Made by a program: the position numbers and the translations under genes. A model generated the notes under the pieces. It searched no databases and was not told where the DNA came from. It worked only from the letters and a program-made list of their open reading frames with translations. From Galbula dea (lineage: Eukaryota; Chordata; Aves; Piciformes; Galbulidae): 64,000 nucleotides of DNA. Where the stretch lies: contig VWZX01004911.1 in the NCBI GenBank assembly GCA_013399015.1, positions 1,800,340 to 1,864,339 of the forward strand, given 5' to 3'. Shown here piece by piece: positions 43,914 through 54,500 of the stretch. Position 1 is the first letter of the stretch. Each line of letters begins with the position of its first letter.

Positions 43914-44345
43914 TCCTGGGATCAGAGACAGGTTCGGGTTGGAAGGGACCTTTAAAGGTCCTCTAGTCCAACCTCCCTGCAGTCAGCAGGGATATTTTCA
44001 ACTAGATCAGGTTGCTCAGATCCCCTAAGGTCCAATCTGACCTAGAATGGTCCCAGGGATGGAGAACCTATGACCTCTCTGGGCAACCTAGGCCAGGGTC
44101 TCACCACCCTCACTGTAAAAAATTTCCTCCTTCTATCTAGTCTAAATCTCCCTCTTTTAGTTTAAAACAGTCACCCTTTGTCCTGTCACAACAGGTCCTG
44201 CTTCAAAGTCTGTCTCCATCTTTCTTATAGGTCCCTTGAAGTGCTGAAAGGCTGCAATAAGGTCTCCTTGAAGCCCTCTCCAGGCTGAACAACCCCAGCT
44301 CTCTCAGCCTGTCCTCACAGCAGAGGTGTTCCAGCCCCCATTGTG
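43914..44345 (-). repeat. CR1 LINE fragment, minus orientation
   Basis: Runs from GGTTCGGGTTGGAAGGGACC through CCTCTAGTCCAACCTCCCTG, CTCTGGGCAACCTAGG, CTCACCACCCTCACTG, TTTTAGTTTAAAACAGTC, CAATAAGGTCTCCTTG and CTCCAGGCTGAACAACCCC to CAGCAGAGGTGTTCCAGCCC. About 430 bp of CR1 3' region on the minus strand. The tail repeat at its left end is mostly lost. Confidence 0.96.
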
Positions 44346-46429
44346 CCACTGGATAGAGGAAAAGTAAAGCAGCAAAGGAATCATTGCCTTGTTTGGAGAG
44401 GAAGGTGTCTGTGGGAGATCCACTGGTGACATGCACCACAAGAAACTGGTCTGCCCAAGCTGCAGCTCCAGTCTGTCTGCTAGGACCATCTTGGTCAGCC
44501 TTTCCACCAGTGAGAGATAACACCCAGGCTCTTGGCTGAAGCTCTCCTGCTTTGTTTATGAGGAGAGGGCTCCTTTTGCCTGTTGTCTTTGTGGTTCACT
44601 GTGACCATCATTTATCTGGAGACAGAGTTTTTACAAGGTGCAAATTACCTTCCTCTAGGGAGGACCTGGCTTCAGAGCAGAGCCTGGTTCCTAGCTCTCC
44701 AGCCATCCAGACTGATCACCTCAGGTATTTTTAGAAGGTCATTCTGAAGCAGTAATTTCATCTCCTGATTTTTACCTTCTGCCTTTTAGCAAATATTGTT
44801 ATTTCCACCCACCCACCCCTTGCTTTTGCAGATGGTGACAGGTTTTAATGTCACCATCAAATTACCCCATTTTTCTCAGCCCAGTTCCCAAGCCAGGACC
44901 TCTGCTGACACATGGAGTCATGCTGGTTGTCAGCTTCAGTAGAAGGACCAAGCCTGTGTGAGCCTGGACGAATACATTTCTTTCCTCCCTTTAGAGGTGG
45001 TCCCTCAGGAGCCTTTTTATTTCTTTTTTTTTTGCCTTTTCCAAGCAGAGGGATTTTCCACTCTGCAGGACAAACAGTGCCATTCATAGAAAAAAAAAAA
45101 TATGTTAATGGAAGGGAGCTTCATGCCAGAATCTCTCTGCGTGTGCATCAGCCTCAGCAGCGATGACAGTGCAGCTCTGGCAACAGGCTGCTTCAGCTAG
45201 CCAGGCTTGGAAGCTGCAGAAGGAGAAATGACTGTGTTGCTGTAGACCCCAACAAAATCAAGAGCACTTCTTGTTTGTTTGTTTGGTTTCATTTTTATTT
45301 AATTGGAGGCATCAAATATACAAGGGCAGAATTTCATTTTCCTCTAACAAAAACAACTAACAAACCCCCCCCAAAACACCCAGAACAGAAAACCCACCTA
45401 CAGATTTCAAATAACTCTCTCATTTAATAGCAGCTCTTTTAAGGTAAGTCAAACCTCTGGCCCAAAACCCCCTGATGGAGTCCCTTTGATATATTCCATT
45501 AACCAACAAAGGATTTGATGTAAACTGACATGCATCTTTTAAAAGAGCAAACTGCAGTGTGACAGCTGATAATCTCATTTTGTTGAAGGACTTCTCTCCT
45601 GTTATCTTTAGCTCAAGGCTGAGGTCTCCAGCAGGAGTTGGAGGCAGCAGCAGGTTGGTGAGGAGCCTTGGTCTAGGTGGGTTGGAACATGGAGATCAAG
45701 CCAAGCCCAGGAGTCAGCAAAACACAAGGATGCTTTTGAAACCCCTGCAGAGTCAACTAGTCACCCAGCTAAGAGCTGATCTCACCCAACATAGCTTAAT
45801 TCTCCTTTTGTTCTCATGTTGGTGAGGACAGCACCTGGAGACAGTCACAGGCGATACAGGAAAAGCTGAGTGAGTTCTCTCTGCAAGGTCAAAGACAGTC
45901 AAGTAGGAGAGACCCCATTCCCCTGCCCCACAGCTCCATCCAGGCTGGGTGAGAGGTGAGGCAGCCTTGATGGGGTGGTGCAGACAATGTAGGTGGCCAA
46001 GTGGTGATGAGCTTCTGATGCTAGCTCAGCTGGTGCCCTCTTGGCTCTGCCATCATCTCTTTTCCTGGTGCCTCTGAGAGCAACTGGTCTTGGTGTTGCA
46101 GGAAAGGTGCCCAGGTGGAGGCAAAAAGGACTAGAAGACATCACTGGCCCTTCCAGCAGTCATGAAGTCAACAGGTACCACTGTTAGCAGTGACATCTCC
46201 TTGCTCCATGCAGCACCTTGAATCACTATGATGTGGTTTTCATGCCACTAACAGGACATGTACCTTGGTCTTGGAGCCTTTTTCCAGTCCTTGGAGCTCT
46301 ATTAACCAATAATGTTGTTCAACATGTCCTAAAGGTATCAGTTCCATTTACTGTTCTGCCAAAGAGCTGTTTCTTTCTGTTTTGGCATGCAGAATCTCAT
46401 TCAGAAGAGAAGGTAATTGTCTGGCTCCA
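44346..46429. other. Upstream intergenic DNA, nothing recognised
   Basis: About 2.1 kb with no recognised element besides short T-, A- and C-runs (45022-45032, 45090-45100, 45363-45372). Confidence 0.45.
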
Positions 46430-46830
46430 TAGCTGATCTATTTTCTACCCAGTGATGGTTTCCCCTCTTTGAAAATTGATGATCAATCAGTTACATTAAG
46501 GATCACCAGGTGTAATATGGTTACCACATTTTATATTTATTCCAGTGTGGGAGGAATGCATTAGGCTTCCTATCATTCAGAGGGGATATTTCTGAGGTAA
46601 AGCTCTGCTCTATTAATGAGACTGCCCATCAAAAAGGATGGGTCAAATTAAAACAGAACTAATGGCAAGCTCCTACTTAAAAGCCACAGTGGAACCTCCA
46701 GCCTACATTATCTGGAACATTCAAGCTGAGCCCATTTTTGGCTCAGACACATTTACATTCTGCTTGGACAATATATTAAACTGTGGTTAATGACATTCAG
46801 GTAAAAGGTTGTAGGATTTTCTTTTTGCCT
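46430..46830. promoter_or_regulatory. Conserved-looking block containing a perfect CArG box
   Basis: AT-rich, with GAAAATTGATGATCAATCAG, CACCAGGTGTAATATGG, GGAGGAATGCATTAGGC and CTCTATTAATGAGAC, then the CArG box at 46732-46741. No frame and no repeat ancestry. It could be a distal muscle enhancer of the microRNA cluster or of a gene beyond the window. Confidence 0.3.
46726..46746. promoter_or_regulatory. Perfect CArG box inside a 7-bp inverted repeat
   Basis: CCATTTTTGG (46732-46741) meets CC(A/T)6GG exactly. It is framed by CTGAGCC and GGCTCAG, which form perfect 7-bp arms around a 7-base loop. It is the only exact CArG box I found in the window, about 12.9 kb upstream of the predicted promoter. 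Confidence 0.45.
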
Positions 46831-49004
46831 GATGCCACCCAAGACAACTGAACCTTGAGCTCAGGACTTTAAGATATTGCTGTAATATCAAATACTGATG
46901 TTATCTCTGCAAGATAGGTCTGAGGATGGAAGCAAAGCCTTTCCTCTTTTCCAAAAGGATCACAATGATTTAGGAATCATTTCACCTCCTTTTGTTGCCT
47001 TTCAAGTTTTACATTCTATTTTAATAAGCCTGTCATCCTGTACAGACAAAAGGATGTTCCACTTCTGCTGTAATTAAAGGAAATCACTGCAATGGATAAC
47101 ATCAGTTCAGCAGATGTCAATGATCTTGCTTCCACCCCTCCAAACTCCACTGCTCCTCCCATACTGCACCGAAACCAAGCCAGTCTCCAGGATGCTGCTC
47201 TCAGGATTCATCTCCCCCAGCTTCAGCTTCCACAGACAGGCACTAAGTCAACCATCCCAAGTCTCTCTTTAGGATAATTTGTCCCATGCTAGTTTAGCCA
47301 CCTGTGTCAAGCCTATTCATTCCTTCTGCTCTAGCTCTGGGAGCACACTGGCCAGGAGGTTGGCAGTGTGTCTCCAGCAGCAGCAAATCATTTCAATAGA
47401 TTCCAAGAAAACCCCACGGGAGAGTTATGCTTTTGGTGCAGCCACTAACATCCCTGGCTGGCATGCAGAATTCCTCCTGGAATTCCAAGCTGCAATCAGC
47501 TTGTTAGACCAGATCCAACCCTGTCTACAACCACCATTGCCTGATCCTGCAGAGGAAAGCTTTCCAGGGCAACATCTCATAGATATAAATAGAGAGTATA
47601 ACTCCCCTTTAAGGTTTTATTTCTTCCTCTCCCTTAGCTGTGTTGGCTGTGGGGAAAAAAAACCCAGCTCTAGTTAAAGTTAGTCCATTGGAAACTGTGA
47701 ATATTTTATTGTCCTTTGTGCCAGAAAGGAATTAAAGAAATGGATTTGGCCTTGGTTTTTTCATTTGAACTTCTCTGCTTGAGCTGCACTTTTCTATTAC
47801 CTCTGCGACTCTGCCTTCGTTATGTTATTAAAAGAACAGTAATTTATGAGTGCCAGTCTTGCAGGCTCTAATTATTTCTGGCTGTGCATCACAATTATTA
47901 ACTTGAGTATCCACCCTTCTTCTAACAGGATGAAAGACATTCAACCTCTTGTGGGTGAGTTACTAGTAGGTAGCCATGCATCCATCCTTGCGAGCCCCAG
48001 TGTCCAGTCAGTAAGGACACTTTCCCATTTTGATATGTTGGTTATACTTGGTAGAAGCCAAACATTGGATTTACAGTGAAGATGAAACACAGGCACAAGT
48101 TAATTGAGGCTTGGGTTTAGTACCTGGCTGGGCTAAAGCATCTTATACTGTTCAAAGTCTCATTCAAGCCCAGGCTATAAAGTACCCCTCAGCATGAACT
48201 AGAATATCAACATATCACTGCTATTCTTTCATTTTTTTTTCTTAACCTGGATTGCACTGGTTTTCCATTTCCTTCTGATGGGTAATGAAGACATCTATTC
48301 TCATCCCAACAGCTCTCTGCAACTTTGCTTTCTGAGAAATGGAATAGCACTACTTCAGCACTTTTGATCAAGTGAGAAAATCCTGCCCTGTATTTATGGA
48401 GGTCAGGGCAGTCATTAGATTCAGGACAGGTCTAGGGAAAGTCCCAAGGAATGGACAATGAAGGGGAAAAATCAGACCTCTGAAATGAGTTCAGATGCTC
48501 CAGAGATGTTTCACAGGTGGCTTTTGGGTAAGAACATCTCAAGCAGAAAGACCCTGCTTGTGAAAAGCAGCAAAATTCAGGAAAGGCTGGGGAAGCCCCC
48601 ACCTTTCACAGCAGAACCCCAAAGCCCCAGGGAAGACTCATTCAGTGTCAGTGAGTGTGCTGTCCCCAGCTCCCAGAGTCCCCCCCAGCCCCTCCACTGA
48701 CTTGTGCTGGAGTAAAAGCCTGGGATGTGCTTTGCTGAATTCCAGATTCCATCTCCATCAATCATTTCCCCATGTACCAGCACAAAAATATGCTACCTGG
48801 CCCAAAGACAGCAGTCAAAATATTCCATGTGCCAAACTAGACATCTCTGTGAGTGAAGCCAGGCTGGGCTGCTTTTTGAGTCCAGCCTCTTTTCTCTATC
48901 AAGACCCTTTGTCTATAAAGCATCCTCAAGGTAGAATTTCTGGTAGGTGGAACTACCTGGAAGGGAAGGAGGGGGAGAAACCTTTAATATTTTGCATTTA
49001 CAGT
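46831..49004. other. Upstream intergenic DNA
   Basis: No exon recognised. A TAAT-rich stretch at 47690-47905 (TGTGAATATTTTATTGTCC, CTTCGTTATGTTATTAAAAG, CTCTAATTATTTCTGG, ACAATTATTAACTTG) resembles a conserved element. Open frames at 47092-47677 show no recognisable domain. Confidence 0.4.
47690..47905. promoter_or_regulatory. Conserved-looking AT-rich block (candidate CNE)
   Basis: SOX-type CCTTTGTG and several TAAT/ATTA cores in about 215 bp. No frame and no repeat ancestry. Not verified by alignment. Confidence 0.3.
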
Positions 49005-49420
49005 TATAGGTAGCTTTATTGCACCGTCAGTAAAAATCCCTGCTGATTATGTCATTGCTGAGGCAATCAGGTGCCAAAAATGTTTTTTTCTTCCCCCCTC
49101 TTTTTATTTCATCTGAGCAATAATCATTTTCTGCCTGAAGAGTAGACCCAGTTATTGTTTCTTCCCTTATGTTTTCATTAATTAGAAGGAAGTGGAGAGG
49201 TAACAAACGACTCCCTGGCTGCTGAAGTATACATTTTTCACTGTCAGGTTATAAGAGGCAATGGGCAAAGACAATATATCCTGTCAGATGGGAGAGTACT
49301 TATTGTCAGCATGCTTTGTAAAAATAGAAAGTGAGGTAGCTTTTCTGGATGGAGCTGAAGCTATCTATGGATGGAGTTTAATCTGACTAATTATAACTAA
49401 AGGCTTTGGCAAACAGCATC
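49005..49420. promoter_or_regulatory. Conserved-looking block (candidate CNE)
   Basis: Contains the palindromic ATTGC-TGAG-GCAAT (49054-49067, C/EBP-like), TTTTCATTAATTAGAAGG, AACAAACGACTCC, a near-MEF2 GTAAAAATAG (one mismatch) and CTGACTAATTATAACTAAAGG. Enhancer-like texture; conservation not tested. Confidence 0.3.
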
Positions 49421-49796
49421 ATGTAGCTCTGAGAACACTGGCTGGGGCTTTTTTTTTCTTTGCCTCAAGTCCATGTGAATGTTAATGTGTGTAAGTGTAA
49501 AATCGACTTCTATTAAATCTTCTAAATTGCCATGCACTTCTTCACCCACAGAGCCTCACTTCTTCAGAACTATGCTGAGGAGTTACTGGTAGAAGTATTA
49601 AAACTCTTGGAAACAATCACATATATCTTCTGGTTTACAGGAAGTGCTTCAAGTGAAGCAGAAAAAAAGGAATCATTTCTGAGGAGTGCAAGCAAGCTTC
49701 TGGATTTTCATCTCCCTTACCATTCTGGGGGGTGAGAATAAGAAGAAAGTAAATTTTATCAGTAAATGATAATCAGTAATTGATACTCCTCCCTCT
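49421..49796. other. Upstream intergenic DNA, nothing recognised
   Basis: A T-run near 49450-49458 and unremarkable unique sequence up to the next CR1 copy. Confidence 0.45.
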
Positions 49797-50145
49797 CTAT
49801 TCTGTCCTAGTGAGGCCATAGCTGGAGTCCTGGATCCAGTTCTGGGCTCCCCAGTTCCAGAGAGACAAGGAACTACTGAAGAGAGGCCAGCAGAGGCTAG
49901 GAAGATGCTGAGGGCACTGGAGCATCTCTGGCAGGAGAAAAGGCTGAGAGCCCTGGGGCTGCTTAGCCTGGAGAAGAGCAGCCCCAGAGGGGAGCTGCTC
50001 AATGCTGAGCAAGGGCTGCAGGCTGGGGGCAAGAGGCTGGGGCCAGACTTTTCTCAGTGGTGCCCAGGGACAGGACAGGACTTTCATCAACAGCTGAAGC
50101 AGGCTCCATCAAGAAGGTCCCTAAATCTGTGATTCTGTGATGATG
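49797..50145 (+). repeat. CR1 LINE 3' region, plus orientation, internally deleted
   Basis: Runs from GGAGTCCTGGATCCAGTTCT through GAGGCCAGCAGAGGCTAGG, GCTTAGCCTGGAGAAGAGC and CAGTGGTGCCCAGGGACAGG, then jumps to AAGAAGGTCCC and the tail TCTGTGATTCTGTGATGATG. Relative to the 0.56-1.17-kb copy it lacks most of the segment before the tail. It is the same subfamily in opposite orientation, so the two form a distant inverted pair. Open frames here are repeat-derived. Confidence 0.94.
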
Positions 50146-50409
50146 AAGGCAGCCCTACTGGAGATGTTGTTTCCCACTGGAGAGGCACTAAGGACCAAAA
50201 GCCTGGGACCAATATCTTGACATGGCAATTTCAGGGACCTCAAAGAGCTTCTTCTAACTCTCTCCTGCCAAAATACAACCCCTCATACCCACACTGGGGG
50301 GTGGAGGAGCCCTAGACAGCCAAGACTCCTGAGCCTGACCCTCAGTTAAATGGAGATTCATGGAAAGCCTTTGCCCCTAGAGCACAGGAGTCAGGAGATA
50401 GGTTGAGAT
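50146..50409. other. Unique spacer
   Basis: Short unique sequence between the CR1 copy and the minisatellite; nothing recognised. Confidence 0.5.
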
Positions 50410-50536
50410 GAGCACTGCATGGACATAAGCACAGCATGGACATGAGCACTGGGCTGACATGAGCCCTGGAATGAGGTGAGTGCTGGAATGAGATGAGTGC
50501 TGGAATGAGATGAGTGCTGGAATGAGATGAGCACTG
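50410..50536. repeat. 17-bp minisatellite, about 7.5 copies
   Basis: Units start at 50410, 50427, 50444, 50461, 50478, 50495 and 50512, with a partial unit from 50529. The three units from 50478 are identical (GAGTGCTGGAATGAGAT); the outer ones are diverged (GAGCACTGCATGGACAT and similar). The order suggests outward ageing from a recently expanded core. It is not coding: the period is not a multiple of three. Confidence 0.95.
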
Positions 50537-50807
50537 CCCTTTGCACTCTAAGCATTGCCCCAGCCTCTGCACTGGCTGCACTGCCCTCCCCAGGGCCACC
50601 ACACTGCTTCCCCAAGGTCCTCTCTAAGAGCTAAGAGGTTCATGCAGAGTATGAAAACAGGCAAGAAAAAGTAAGATGAAGTTTTTCTGGCATGCAAACG
50701 AGAAGTTGAGCTCTGCTTTTTTTTTTTTCTGCACTGGTGAATCTTATCTTAATTGCATCAGGCTATTTGAGATTCCTGGATGCAGAGAGCTCTGTAGCCA
50801 GTTCTCT

Positions 50808-50958
50808 GTAGCCATAACCATTGAGGACTGGGACATCTCTGCTGTGAGGACAGGCAGAGAGGGTTGGAGTTGTTCAGCCTGGAGAAGAGCAGGCTCAAAG
50901 GAGACCTTATTGCAGCCTTTCAGTACTTAAAGGGACCTATAAGAAAGGGCATGGTGAG
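50808..50958 (+). repeat. CR1 LINE fragment without its 3' end
   Basis: Contains AGGACTGGGACATCTCTGC, GAGGGTTGGAGTTGTTCAGC, CTGGAGAAGAGCAGGCTC and GCAGCCTTTCAGTACTTAAA, then GGGACCTATAAGAAAGG. It stops there, with no 3' UTR or tail. Since CR1 inserts are normally 5'-truncated with the 3' end kept, the 3' part must have been lost later. Confidence 0.9.
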
Positions 50959-51047
50959 AGAAGGCAAGAGAGGAAATCCACTGTGTGTGACAGATGTGAG
51001 CTGCACTGCTTCATGCACATCTGGTAAGGTGCTCCTTCAAGGTCAGT

Positions 51048-51100
51048 GAATAGAATAGAATAGAATAGAATAGAATAGAATAGAATAGAATAGAATAGAA
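51048..51100. repeat. (GAATA)n microsatellite, 10.6 pure copies
   Basis: 53 bases of uninterrupted GAATA pentamers, followed by AAGAAATTG. It lies 90 bp beyond the 3'-less CR1 fragment. Confidence 0.97.
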
Positions 51101-51104
51101 AAGA

Positions 51105-54100
51105 AATTGTTATGTGCAGTTCTTGTGTATCAGTCTGTGCTTTGCAGGTTTACAGCTTTACAGCTATGTCTCCTAGATGTCCATTTTTGAGACATCCTAT
51201 TTTCTGTTCTAAGGCTGGCAGCTATGAAACCCACTCTGGATATCCCAGGAAGAGGATGATGTTTAGGCAGCTAAAAAACCCTTTCTCTTATTCTGATTAT
51301 TCCCTTTGTCTGTCTGAGATGGATCTGAGACCTTTTCTTAGTTTCCTAATTAACAGGTAGCTACTGACTTAGAAGCAATGTTTATATGTAGGAAACAGCA
51401 ACCAAGTTACAGCTCAGATCCTCACTGCTTTAATTTGACTTTTCTTCACTGGCTTCAGTAAGGTTAGAGATTAACCTAGCCAAAATCTGGCTGAGCTCTC
51501 TTGGCAGTGTCTGTCCATAAATACTGTGGCAATTTTTCCTGTGTAAAGCTGTGGGTATTTCACAATTTCACATCCCAGAACAACTGTGATAACTGCTGAG
51601 AGCATTTGCTTGATGGCATTGCTGCTGCTTGGATGGCTGTTGGAGAGATGTGTCTTTTAAAAAGAGAAAGAATAAATGAAGTAAATAAAAAGAAAGAAAA
51701 GAGAGAAAGGATGCAGTAAAAAGAAAATGAAAATTTATCTGAGTTGAATGAAGATTTTTATCTTCTCTTCTGCCTAATCCTAAATGTGAAAGGTCAACAT
51801 GACAGCACACTGTGAAAGGGAAGAAGCTGTGGGGTTGATAGAAAGGAGACTACCAGTAAATTGCAGCAGTTTTACATAAGACTGCTGCTCCAGCCTAGGG
51901 AATTAGGTGACACCAACCTGAAAGGCAGAGTCTTCACCCAGGGGAAGCCTGGGCTCTGGCCCCAGTGCAGCCCCTGGTGCAGTCTGTGGCTGGGAATGGA
52001 GGATGTCCCTTGGTTCCTCCTGCACAGGGTCCTTCCTCCCCCTTAGAGAACCTCTTTGCTAGCACGATCAGAAACACCTCTCCATTCCCAATACTGTGCT
52101 AAAATTGGTGAGAGGGGCCTGGCCTTGCTGTTATGTCATAAAACACATCTATAAAAATGAAGATGGAAGAAAGAGAATAAAATGAGGCAAGTGGCATTGT
52201 GTACCAGCGCGCTTTCTGCTCACCTGAGAAATAGTCTTTGGAGTTGTCTTTGCAGTGTTTGTGATGGGTTTTGAAATGAAGGATGAGGACTGAACAAACC
52301 ACGTGGCCATCAGAGTGCTCTTTGCCCAAGGACATCCCTCCTCAAACCTACACATGCCCCTGGCAGCTGCCAATCACCGTGAAGAAGGTATTTTATGGAG
52401 ACACAAATACCAAGTCTCTTGCAGTTGTTATTTGCCTTGCCTGATCCTGGGTGGTTGTTAAACATGATGGACACTGAAGGCCCTGTTCCAGCCCATGCTC
52501 AGTTCCTTGGAGCCAGCACTACCTGCAGTAATAAAAGGGGATTGTTTAAGCCAAAACTGAACATCCCTTTTTGTTTGGGTCATTCTTTTAATTGACTTCA
52601 TTAATAAAGGAAAAGCACTGTTTAAATAGAACTTCATCTTCCTGGCAGAGTATAAGCAGATGTGGGACAGAAAACACCACGCATTGTTTTTAACTCGGAA
52701 CTTTAATACTAAATTGCATTAACTAATAACATAAAAACACCAACCATCTGGCTTTTTGGTGGGAGGACTCTAATTCCATTAGGACTTTAATAAATGTACT
52801 GCACTGGAGAGACATTTTACTCTGATAGCCTAGGCAAAAATGAGTCGAGTTTACAAGATTAGTCTACGCAGCAGCTCCGGGATCTCTTCCTTGCAATGGT
52901 TTTAGATGGAGCCAAGGGGACAGCACTGAAGGACAGAGATGATGTAAAAAGCACTGACACTAGAGGATGTAGCTGGGACTTTCAGGTGCCCTTGGGTGAG
53001 GTGTCCTGCCATGGGGATGTGCTGCTGCCCAGGGAAGGGGAAATAGCTGGTGGCTCTTGCGCTAGTGGAGGAGTCCAAGTGTCCAGTGGAGCTGGCAGAA
53101 ACGTTGCAGGAAGAGGGTGGATTACTCCAAACTCTGACATCTTTGTCTCCCTGACCATTACCATTCCCAGCAGGAGACCTCAGTCATGTTATGGTGGCTT
53201 TCTTGTGCCTCACTCCACCTCCTGACAGCCTTTTGTGTCTGCCCTTCTGACACATCCCCTGAACCTTCCTGTCCTGACCCCACCTTCTCATGTGAGCCAG
53301 CAGCCTGTCTGTCTGTCTACCCAAGCCCTTCTGCCCACATCAGTCCCTTCTTCTCCTTCCCTTTTAGGATAAGAAAGCACAGCACAAACACCATGCCATG
53401 GCCATGTAAACAACCCACAGGAGCACAGGAGAGGTAGAGCCTGAAACATAGCCAGTCACCACTAAACTGCATTTTTGAACTGGTTAATCCCTAGTAGCAT
53501 TAATTTCCCTGGTGCACTGGCAGGATGAAGGATGGATGCAGAGTCCCATTTTCTCTTAGGATGTTATTAAGGTGAATTAATCTGCATATGCCACAAGACA
53601 TAAGGGCAGTGCTGTGTCCTTCAGTAGGGTTGATCAACAAACCCTGACTAATGCAACAGGCATGCCAAGCTTCCCTGGATGAGTGACAAATGGAAATCAA
53701 GTGAAGAGAAAACCTGGTGGCATTATTTTTCACTGAGAATTAACATGCAACACAGAACTGTAGGTCTGTCTTGATGTCAGTTTTGGTTCCTTTGGCTCTG
53801 TATCCTCTCTGGCAAGACACCCAGAGCAGGTCTTCACCTCCCCAAGCACCCTGGTTTATCCCTCCCTCAGAAGGAGTAAGCAAACAAGGCAAAGAACATC
53901 CATGCATGTGATTATTTTAAATAGAATTTATTAATGAAGGGCATGTTTGGGTTATTTTGAACAACATGTATTCCAAATTGGTTCTTACACCAGATAACCC
54001 TCCTGATCACCTCATCACCATAATTACTGGAGCTTCTTTAAAAGGCATCCTGTGCCCAGACATCTTTGTGAGTGAAAGTGCATTTCCACAGAGGTACCTC

Positions 54101-54281
54101 TGGAACACAAAGTCGATTTGCAAGGAGCTGCATTGTCAGGTGAAGCTTTTAGAAAGTTGGATGTCTTCCAGGTTTTAATTTATGTGATCATTAATACTGA
54201 CTTACTCCAAATATATCAATCAGCTTAAAAAACACCATGTCTGATTCCCTGTTCAGGATAGAATCCTTAACCAGGTGAATG
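51105..54281. other. Upstream intergenic DNA
   Basis: No exon recognised. An A/G-rich run at about 51655-51735. TAAT-rich, conserved-looking stretches at 52685-52810 (ACTTTAATACTAAATTGC, CCATTAGGACTTTAATAAA) and 53910-54240 (GATTATTTTAAATAG, GTGATCATTAATACTG). Confidence 0.4.
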
Positions 54282-54317
54282 CTTAAGCACTTGCTTGGCT
54301 TTAGGCAAGTGCTTAAG
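54282..54317. repeat. Perfect 13-bp inverted repeat (hairpin)
   Basis: CTTAAGCACTTGC (54282-54294) and GCAAGTGCTTAAG (54305-54317) pair fully across a 10-base loop. The same motif family (TTAAGCAC) appears again at about 54337-54344. It reminds me of an old interspersed repeat with GTGCTTAAG motifs common in sauropsid intergenic DNA, but I cannot name one. The arms also contain NKX2-type CACTT/AAGTG cores. Confidence 0.85.
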
Positions 54318-54464
54318 TCTTATTGAATGGCTCAGTGTTAAGCACATTTTCCGCTGAGAGAGAGTTGGAAATCGGTTTCCAAACTGCAACACTCAGACCT
54401 GCTTTGAGATCAGATTCCCTGGGAAACCTCTGCATGGGGCACAGGTGATGCTCTGCATCCTACA

Positions 54465-54465
<1 letters not shown>

Positions 54466-54499
<34 letters not shown>
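54466..54499. repeat. Poly-C run, 34 bases
   Basis: 34 uninterrupted C. The minus strand is a G run able to form quadruplexes. Homopolymers of this length are rare for C/G and are prone to length error in assemblies. Confidence 0.97.
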
Positions 54500-54500
<1 letters not shown>

